NCBI GenBank assembly: GCA_041391665.1
Contig: JAWKNO010000002.1
Location: 992,001 to 1,056,000 of the forward strand
Length of the DNA: 64,000 nt
From: Bacteroidia bacterium
GTDB lineage: Bacteria; Bacteroidota; Bacteroidia; J057
Reading direction: 5' to 3'
Positions 58,180 through 64,000 of the stretch are shown here, one piece after another (the stretch's first letter is position 1; each line of letters starts with the position of its first letter). The notes beneath the pieces were generated by a model. It did no database searches. It was given only the letters and a program-made list of their open reading frames with translations, and was not told the origin of the DNA. A program made the position numbers and the translations under genes.

Positions 58180-59917
58180 GGTTAGGTTGATCAACGAAAT
58201 TTTTGTTTATAATAGAAGCATCTTCAAGCAACAACTCGTGCATTTTTTCTATGAGTACAATTCTGAATCCCAAACGCGGAAAATCTGCATTTAAATGACT
58301 TTTTGGTTTTTTTATAGAATTCTTAAAGTTTGTGGGAATATAATATTGAATGGCCTTTTTGATTTTGAATAAAAACCCATACTCAAACCCATACGATTTC
58401 GGCATACTTCTTTTTATTTCCTCAACTATCATCGCCTTCATTTCCTGAGGGAAAGACCCTGTTGAATGGTTATTCATCAGGCTTTCCTGAATATATCTAA
58501 TAACTTTGGGTTGTTTGATAAAACTCTTCTCTTCCGTTAATCCCTGGCTTGTCGCAAATGGAATGTCCGGATTAACAGACCCAATTATTTTCTTTAAAAC
58601 CTGCTTGTCTATATGCACTTTTTCTGGTAGCGCTCCCAATCTCTCTATTAGAGATTTATTGATATATGGATTAATATTTTCTACATACCCCAATTTGAGA
58701 TCTGCCAATGCAGCCTGAATTACTGGAATATAAAACATTCTGTCGAGACGCCCGCCCCAATTTGAAAAAGATTCACCTGGCTGTTGCTTTAGCTTTTCAG
58801 GAATGACCTGTTTGGCAAGGCCAAATGGCTTTAACAATTCCATACCTTTATAATCTTCCCATAATATGAGGCTATAGATATAGCGGGTTTCAAATTCACT
58901 GCTGGATTTGCGATAGTCAAAAGTATGATCGCCCCTGATAATTCCATCAAATCCGGATTCAAAAATGTTTTTCCACGTAACAAACAGATCCATGTAACCC
59001 GAAATTTTATCTGTACGACACTCCCCATTGATCAGAAAGCGGTTGATCATTTCCTCAAACTCACTAGCTGAATTTTTTATATTCAGAAACCGGAAATTCA
59101 TTTTGAGCTTTTTGGCAATTTGGATGGCGATATAGGGATCTGTGCGTTTGGAATAGATGGCGGTAGCCTTCCCCCATGTGATACCTGTCATTTTCTGGGC
59201 TTCAGGCAGAAAATAGCATAATCCCCGGCTGTCATACCCGCCTGAGAGTAACATCGCGCAGTTTTCCGGATTAAGTTTAATTTTTGAAAGCGAATCTCTG
59301 AGTGCTGATTCATATTCTTCCTCAAAATTTGTATCAACATGATCAGACGGGTTGAGCGTAAGAGGATAGGTCTCAACATCCAGGGTCCATGTGTCGCGGT
59401 CAAGGAAAAGGCGACTATTACCTGGCAGGTACTTGATTCTTTTGTCCCATGATAATTCGGGGCCCTGGTTTCCCGAAAATAAAAACCATGATTGCACTTC
59501 CGGGTTGGGCTCGTAGCTGCCAAGAAAATAAACAATACTGCGTTGAGAGGTGGAGATGATCAACTGCTCATGATCGAAATAATACCAAACCGTTCGGGTG
59601 CCGAGCATATCTGTCACCACTTCAATGGCCGTATCTGTATTTCTGAAAATGGCAAAGTTTCCGTCAGGAATGGATTGACCTTGTTGCCACCAGAACGCGT
59701 CTCTGTCAAATATGGTGCCGAGACAAACAGAGTCTTCATGATAAGTCAGGACTGGGGACGGATTTAAAATCGCCCAATGAAGATTTTGGGAGTTAGATAT
59801 AAGCGGTGGATGGGGCTGGATATCAGGAGGGAGCAAACGCTTGAAAAGTGTTTGCGCCTTTGAAGTAAAATCAGGAATACTGGAGTCTCGGTTACAGACG
59901 AGGATCAATTTGGACAT
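58163..59917 (-). CDS. asparagine-synthase-like protein without glutaminase Cys (copy 1)
   Basis: A 584-residue protein. N-terminal Ntn-like domain is degenerate: it starts MSKLILVCNRDS, so there is no Cys2 nucleophile, though DGNFAIFRNTDT and TRTVWYYFDHEQLIISTSQR remain. The C-terminal ATP-pyrophosphatase domain has the PP-loop MLLSGGYDSRGL (about residues 221-232) and DPYIAIQIAKKL. It may amidate a carboxyl group with free ammonia or an amine, or form another amide. In context an uronic acid of the glycan is a likely target (inference). Paralogue of the next gene. Confidence 0.85.
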   Translation of the reverse strand: MSKLILVCNRDSSIPDFTSKAQTLFKRLLPPDIQPHPPLISNSQNLHWAILNPSPVLTYHEDSVCLGTIFDRDAFWWQQGQSIPDGNFAIFRNTDTAIEVVTDMLGTRTVWYYFDHEQLIISTSQRSIVYFLGSYEPNPEVQSWFLFSGNQGPELSWDKRIKYLPGNSRLFLDRDTWTLDVETYPLTLNPSDHVDTNFEEEYESALRDSLSKIKLNPENCAMLLSGGYDSRGLCYFLPEAQKMTGITWGKATAIYSKRTDPYIAIQIAKKLKMNFRFLNIKNSASEFEEMINRFLINGECRTDKISGYMDLFVTWKNIFESGFDGIIRGDHTFDYRKSSSEFETRYIYSLILWEDYKGMELLKPFGLAKQVIPEKLKQQPGESFSNWGGRLDRMFYIPVIQAALADLKLGYVENINPYINKSLIERLGALPEKVHIDKQVLKKIIGSVNPDIPFATSQGLTEEKSFIKQPKVIRYIQESLMNNHSTGSFPQEMKAMIVEEIKRSMPKSYGFEYGFLFKIKKAIQYYIPTNFKNSIKKPKSHLNADFPRLGFRIVLIEKMHELLLEDASIINKNFVDQPNHESSI

Positions 59918-59971
59918 TTATATACGCAGAATTATCATCTTAAGATAGGAAAAAATGGGGGTCGTATAAAA

Positions 59972-61711
59972 TTAATTTTTTTGAGCAAAGGAGGTTGTTT
60001 TTATACGATCCATGGAAAGCAACTCTATTGCCCGGAGGCTGATCACCGCCCGAAAAGCCACAAGGTTAAGATTAATCGTATTCTTATTTTTTTTCTTGGA
60101 CATCCCCAGCGGGGTCTTTGTTCCAATCAGCTGTTTGATCGTCTCCAGAAGCTTTTTCTTCTCGCTCTTTTTTTTCAGGTCGCTATTGGCTGGGCGAAGT
60201 TTGTCAATTAGAAATTGAATGATTGCATCAGGTAAAACATTTCTGCCTAACCCATTTTTCAGCTCAGCTTTAAGAAATTCTGTAGCCTCTTTGGTGGATA
60301 CCAAATCGGTGAGTTTATGACTTGCATTAAAGGTTGCAAAGGGAATATCTGGTGTTTTCGACTCTACAATATCCCGGAACAACCGTTTTTTGAATCGAAG
60401 TTCATCAGGTAATGAATAGGCATTATTGACAATTGGCCTGCTTAGAAACGGGGATGCCATTTCTACATAACAGGTTTTAATTGCATTCAGGGGCGCCTGT
60501 AAATATGGAAGCCGAAAATTATGATATAACCTTGCGCTCCAATCGATCAATGATTCGCCTTGTTTCAGCCAGAGCCCTTCGGGCCAGGTTAGCGTACCAA
60601 GGCCAAATTTTTTGAAGATTTTGGTATTGCTATACTGGTCCAGCGATACAATCCCATTTACTTTGATGGTTTCTTCGACTGACAGGATATTTTTCGTTTC
60701 ATACACCTGGTCTGCCCTGAGCATACCTTCTATACCTGACTCAAACAGTTGTTTCCACAGATCGAGCCCATCGCTATAACCTGCAATATGATCGGTGCGT
60801 CCCTCAGAAGCAATGAGAAAACGCCTGAAGAGCTCATGAAAGGAAACCTGTGAGTTGTCCAGAGAAAAGAACCTGAAAGGCAGGTTGAAATGTTCGGTCA
60901 GCGATTTTGCTACATAAGCATCGCTGAGGTGGTGTTTTAAGTAAGATGTCAGTCCCCAGGTTACACATCGTGTTTTTCTCCTGTTTTTGAGATACAGGAG
61001 TAATGCGCGACTATCGTATCCACCGGAAAGCGATAAAACCCATTTGTCTTCGGGAAAATCCATATTACCCACGATTTCTTCCAGCACTTCATCCGTCTGA
61101 TTTTTATGGAAAGCGCGAGTCCCTTCTGTAATTTGGAGTTTGATCGGGTTTTCAACGGTTTCTAATTTCCACGTTTCTCTGTTTAGGGTTACTGTGGCGT
61201 CGGGAGGCACACACTGCAACCGCTTGTCCCATGAAAAACCCGGACCCAGGGTGCCGTTGGAAAGCATCCAGGGCAGGACATCTGTATTCAACTGAAAACC
61301 TTCGAGAAAATAAAGAATAGCCCGCTGGCTGGTAGATGCGAGAAATAGATTTTCATCGTGATAATACCAAATCGTCTGCGAGGCCACCATGTCAGCCACC
61401 AATTCCAGCTGTGTGGCATTAAATCTACTTAAAGCAAAAGAGCCATAAGGTTTGGGATCCCCTGGCTGCATCCAGCTTTTTCCCCGTTCGGGAAAACCTG
61501 CACCCATACAAATTGCACCGGGTTGTCGGGTAATAATGGATACAGGATTAAAAATTGCATACTCCAAACCCGAATCCACTTGTACAATTTCAGGAGCGTT
61601 TGGTGTAATATTGTCGGGTATAATCTGGGAGGATATGTAAGATGCGTTTTCCTGATTTAGCAAAGGGGCGGCAGAATGGCTCTTTCTGCATAAAAGAAGA
61701 AATTTCGCCAT
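59972..61711 (-). CDS. asparagine-synthase-like protein without glutaminase Cys (copy 2)
   Basis: A 579-residue paralogue of the neighbour with the same layout: degenerate Ntn domain starting MAKFLLLCRKS (no Cys2; AAPLLNQENASYIS), YGSFALSRFN and ASQTIWYYHDENLFLASTSQR, then PP-loop LSLSGGYDSRALLLYL (about residues 226-241) and DAYVAKSLTEHF. A C-terminal basic stretch (LKKKSEKKKLLETIKQL) is unlike copy 1. It starts 2 bp from the glycosyltransferase stop, which indicates a tight operon. Two diverged copies suggest different substrates or a heteromer. Confidence 0.85.
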   Translation of the reverse strand: MAKFLLLCRKSHSAAPLLNQENASYISSQIIPDNITPNAPEIVQVDSGLEYAIFNPVSIITRQPGAICMGAGFPERGKSWMQPGDPKPYGSFALSRFNATQLELVADMVASQTIWYYHDENLFLASTSQRAILYFLEGFQLNTDVLPWMLSNGTLGPGFSWDKRLQCVPPDATVTLNRETWKLETVENPIKLQITEGTRAFHKNQTDEVLEEIVGNMDFPEDKWVLSLSGGYDSRALLLYLKNRRKTRCVTWGLTSYLKHHLSDAYVAKSLTEHFNLPFRFFSLDNSQVSFHELFRRFLIASEGRTDHIAGYSDGLDLWKQLFESGIEGMLRADQVYETKNILSVEETIKVNGIVSLDQYSNTKIFKKFGLGTLTWPEGLWLKQGESLIDWSARLYHNFRLPYLQAPLNAIKTCYVEMASPFLSRPIVNNAYSLPDELRFKKRLFRDIVESKTPDIPFATFNASHKLTDLVSTKEATEFLKAELKNGLGRNVLPDAIIQFLIDKLRPANSDLKKKSEKKKLLETIKQLIGTKTPLGMSKKKNKNTINLNLVAFRAVISLRAIELLSMDRIKTTSFAQKN

Positions 61712-61713
61712 AA

Positions 61714-62808
61714 CTATTCTTTTTGCTGCTGGTTATAGATGGTTGTGGAAAAATGGAACATTTCGTCAAAATAGCGTTTGCTCTGAAGCGAAAGAAAGCC
61801 TATGCCGAGAAATTGAAGCGCAGCCAGAAATATGATTCCTCCCACTACAAAAGCATGAGGGGTCTGATAAAATACTGCTTTTACAGCTTCCGTAAACTGA
61901 TCGTCAAATGATCCGGGTGGAACTACAATTTCGGGGTATATCTGAAGTGTATGGATGAATATCCACCCGATTATATACATTGACAGAAGTAAGAGCACTA
62001 ATCCGATACTCATAAAAAAAGCATAGGGCCGGAAGATAAATCCGGTCATTAAACCGGCAAATATGCCTTTTAACACCCGGATGCTGGACGTGCGGGTCTG
62101 CCCGACCTCTTTTTGGAAACTCCAGTCAAGATGAGCGGGAATTTCCTCTATCTTCGCCCTTAAAATCAGGCCTTTGTGAATGATCTCCGGGTTGATGGAA
62201 TACGTATTGGATTTAAGATTTAGCTTCTTAAGAAAGGATTTCCGGTAACATCTTACCATGCTGGTAAAAGTGGAAATATTCTTTGGCGCTACTATCTTCA
62301 TAAAATAGTTTACCACTTTACTGAGCAGCAGACGGAAAGCCGGGACAGCCGTGTTTTTCCCTCCTTTCATATAAGGAGAAGCAATCACAATGTCTGCTTC
62401 TGTTTCTTCCATTTTTGTCAGGAGCCTTTCGATATGGTCCGCCGAATAGCTAAGATCGAGGTCCATCACTATCACATATTCCCCGTTTGAAATTTCAAAT
62501 CCGGTTTTTATTGCACCACCGAGGTTTTTGTTTACAATATGGTGATGAACGATGACCTGATGATGGTCTTTGGCAAAATTGTCTGCAAGCTCGGCTGTGC
62601 CGTCTTTGCTGCCGTCATTGACTACGATGATTTCATATCGATACCGATCCGTGAGACTATCCATATACTCACAGAGCCGGGTGAGATTTTTGGTAATAAT
62701 CGCAGATTCGTTATAGGCCGGGGTGATAATAGAGACAAGCGGAAGTGATTCCATAACGGATGCACCAAATGAATTAGCTAAGGCAGCAGATTGGGGGCTG
62801 GTTGCCAT
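61714..62808 (-). CDS. membrane family 2 glycosyltransferase (polyprenyl-phosphate sugar synthase)
   Basis: A 364-residue GT2 enzyme: GT-A domain with IITPAYNESAIITKNL (about residues 27-42), VVNDGSKDGTAELA, KNLGGAIKTGFEISNG and VMDLDLSYSADHIE (DxD). Two C-terminal membrane regions (FRPYAFFMSIGLVLLLLSMYIIGW, AFVVGGIIFLAALQFLGIGFLSL) fit GtrB/DPM1/ArnC-type polyprenyl-phosphate glycosyltransferases. It makes a lipid-linked sugar on the inner face for the two adjacent EamA-type halves to flip. Start is at the longest ATG; an internal Met at residue 19 (MESLPLVS) could be the true start. Confidence 0.9.
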   Translation of the reverse strand: MATSPQSAALANSFGASVMESLPLVSIITPAYNESAIITKNLTRLCEYMDSLTDRYRYEIIVVNDGSKDGTAELADNFAKDHHQVIVHHHIVNKNLGGAIKTGFEISNGEYVIVMDLDLSYSADHIERLLTKMEETEADIVIASPYMKGGKNTAVPAFRLLLSKVVNYFMKIVAPKNISTFTSMVRCYRKSFLKKLNLKSNTYSINPEIIHKGLILRAKIEEIPAHLDWSFQKEVGQTRTSSIRVLKGIFAGLMTGFIFRPYAFFMSIGLVLLLLSMYIIGWIFIHTLQIYPEIVVPPGSFDDQFTEAVKAVFYQTPHAFVVGGIIFLAALQFLGIGFLSLQSKRYFDEMFHFSTTIYNQQQKE

Positions 62809-62823
62809 AATATTGAATTTTAG

Positions 62824-63186
62824 TTAGCTGAATGCAATTAAGAATATACCAACACAAATGATACCAATCCCGACTTTCCTGTAAACGGTTAGGTTTTCTT
62901 TATAAAAAAGCCATGCTCCAAGAGGCACAAGGATATAACTTAGACTCAGAAACGGGAATGCATAACTGAGTTCTAAACCCGATAAAACCAGTAACCAGAA
63001 AAAAGCAGCCAGTGCGTTTAATATCAACCCGGCAATAATATGTTTTTGAAAAATCATCGCAATGATTTTCGAAATCATGCCTTTATCTGGTCCTTCTGCT
63101 TCCGGAACAGATACGCCCTTCTTAAAGGCAAACTGGGCCAGCGTTACCAGCGTTATGCTGCTGAATATGTATATATGCGGGTTCAT
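62824..63186 (-). CDS. half-size EamA/SMR-type membrane protein (subunit 1)
   Basis: A 120-residue protein with four membrane helices and conserved-looking charges (FKKGVSVPEAEG, YKENLTVYRKVG). The pattern ALAAFFWLLVLSGLELSYAFPFLSLSYILVPLGAWLFY fits one EamA/DMT repeat, similar to ArnE or ArnF, which pair to flip aminoarabinose-lipid. Its ATG overlaps the end of subunit 2 by 4 bp, so the subunits should be made in equal amounts. Confidence 0.8.
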   Translation of the reverse strand: MNPHIYIFSSITLVTLAQFAFKKGVSVPEAEGPDKGMISKIIAMIFQKHIIAGLILNALAAFFWLLVLSGLELSYAFPFLSLSYILVPLGAWLFYKENLTVYRKVGIGIICVGIFLIAFS

Positions 63187-63596
63187 GATACTTTTATATC
63201 TTTGGACATGACCACCACACCGGCAACAATCACCACCGCGCCGGCGATCCGTAGAAAATTGATTTGTTCGTCAAATATTACCCACGCACCGATAAAAATC
63301 AGGAAGTACTGAATCGTACCAGCCGGATACGCAAAACTTAAATCCAGTTTGGTCAGACACAATATCCAGAAAACTATCCCCAGTCCATAAAGCCCCAGGC
63401 CTGCGATAACAGGCAGACTAATCATACTGAGCAAATAATCCGTCAATGGCGCATCTTCAGGGATACTGCCCAGATTGTGCATGGCATACTTGAGCGTTAG
63501 CTGCCCTGCAACCGAAATCAGAAGATCCAGCATTAAATAGAAAATGCCGATAGCATGATCGCTGTTTTTATCTTTTATAATCTCTGTGCCTGTCAT
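63183..63596 (-). CDS. half-size EamA/SMR-type membrane protein (subunit 2)
   Basis: A 137-residue protein from the ATG of MTGTEIIKDKNSDHAIG; a longer ATG start at 63671 would run into the upstream gene. Four membrane helices with the same half-EamA pattern (GLYGLGIVFWILCLTKLDLSFAYPAGTIQYFLIFIGAWVIFDEQINFLRIAG) as subunit 1, giving a heterodimer similar to ArnE/ArnF. Ends with a 4-bp overlap with subunit 1. Confidence 0.8.
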   Translation of the reverse strand: MTGTEIIKDKNSDHAIGIFYLMLDLLISVAGQLTLKYAMHNLGSIPEDAPLTDYLLSMISLPVIAGLGLYGLGIVFWILCLTKLDLSFAYPAGTIQYFLIFIGAWVIFDEQINFLRIAGAVVIVAGVVVMSKDIKVS

Positions 63597-63615
63597 GTTT
63601 TCTGGATATTGGTTT

Positions 63616-64000
63616 TCAGGCTGTAACAACGTCGAGTACCTTGAGATCTTTCTTCCCGGCAATGGATTCATAATGCCCCTGCATAGTTTTGAGGGTATAG
63701 TTCTGTTTCAGTATTTGAAACATCTTGTGCATTACCCGAAGTTTCAGGTCGCTGTGGACCCGCATAGCGGGGAAAAACGACAGGTCCTGTGTGTCATCGT
63801 TGCCAATAAAATCAAGTGGGTGCAGTAAGATCGATGGTTGCGTACCTGTCAGTTTGCACATGGCTATGGCAAACCTGAAGAATGCAATCCCCAGATGGTA
63901 GTTGAAGGTGCTGAGATACAAGACATAACTTGCATGAATCGGAACCTTAAACAAAGGCATCGTAGTTACAGGGATTTCTGTAAGCTGCATATTGTCGAGC
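63616..64000 (-). CDS. probable polysaccharide deacetylase, C-terminal part (cut by window edge)
   Basis: At least 127 codons; the frame is open to the window end on the 5-prime side, so the start is outside. The visible part holds TEIPVTTMPLFKVPIHASYVLYLS, TQPSILLHPLDFIGND and LSFFPAMRVHSDLKLRVMHKMFQIL, a combination like the C-terminal part of NodB-fold polysaccharide deacetylases that modify exported glycans. The metal-binding motifs would lie in the missing part, so the call is moderate. First gene of the visible leftward operon; next gene 19 bp away. Confidence 0.6.
   Translation of the reverse strand, partial: LDNMQLTEIPVTTMPLFKVPIHASYVLYLSTFNYHLGIAFFRFAIAMCKLTGTQPSILLHPLDFIGNDDTQDLSFFPAMRVHSDLKLRVMHKMFQILKQNYTLKTMQGHYESIAGKKDLKVLDVVTA

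Overview
The window looks like chromosomal DNA of a Bacteroidota bacterium, perhaps of the Saprospiria or Cytophagia type. The evidence is a long type III glutamine synthetase, two secreted proteins with type IX secretion (T9SS) C-terminal sorting domains, a SprB-type repeat, weak Shine-Dalgarno signals, and promoter-like sites of the form TTTG-N19-21-TAnnTTTG. The species cannot be named from the sequence alone. No phage, insertion sequence, integrase or CRISPR array was seen.

Layout. 0.1-13.2 kb holds housekeeping and metabolic genes: two NAD(P)-binding oxidoreductases, glutamine synthetase III, a DUF2281-like small protein, TrkA, a signal-less amidase with two poly-G tracts, a polytopic membrane protein overlapping a polyprenyl-phosphate-type glycosyltransferase, an M48-like protein with an altered zinc motif, a PspC-domain protein and a threonine aldolase. 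13.25-16.95 kb is the most distinctive region: one STAND-type NB-ARC ATPase with near-identical 48-residue TPR-like repeats, bracketed by two directly repeated blocks of 98-bp palindromic units and ending next to a tRNA-Arg gene. 17-26.7 kb carries a MoxR ATPase, an acetoacetyl-CoA synthetase operon with a lipoprotein, a cobalamin adenosyltransferase, a saccharopine-dehydrogenase-like enzyme and an MCE/MlaD protein, then an amidase, a membrane-anchored M15-like peptidase and a FAH-family enzyme.

26.7-34.6 kb holds a secreted PQQ-type sugar dehydrogenase and a cassette familiar from Planctomycetes (Tat-exported Gfo/Idh/MocA oxidoreductase, PSD1/DUF1553 cytochrome-like protein, DUF1501 protein), which suggests periplasmic oxidation of sugars. 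34.6-43.2 kb holds a second Gfo/Idh/MocA enzyme, an FKBP lipoprotein, gamma-glutamyltransferase with an FAD oxidoreductase, an alkylglycerol-monooxygenase-like enzyme next to a seven-helix membrane protein, and two SDR-superfamily enzymes. 43.2-53.9 kb holds a WG-repeat protein, a FIST sensor with a soluble hybrid histidine kinase, ribulose-phosphate epimerase, tRNA-Gly, SppA, FolK, a UbiA-like membrane protein and an alpha/beta hydrolase.

54-64 kb holds a T9SS beta-helix surface protein and, convergent to it, a leftward surface-glycan operon: WbpB-like dehydrogenase, WbpI/WecB-like 2-epimerase, two asparagine-synthase-like proteins without the glutaminase cysteine, a membrane GT2 glycosyltransferase, two half-size EamA/SMR-type transporters (ArnE/ArnF-like) and the C-terminal end of a probable polysaccharide deacetylase cut by the window edge. 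Together they suggest synthesis, amidation and flipping of an uronic-acid-containing lipid-linked sugar.
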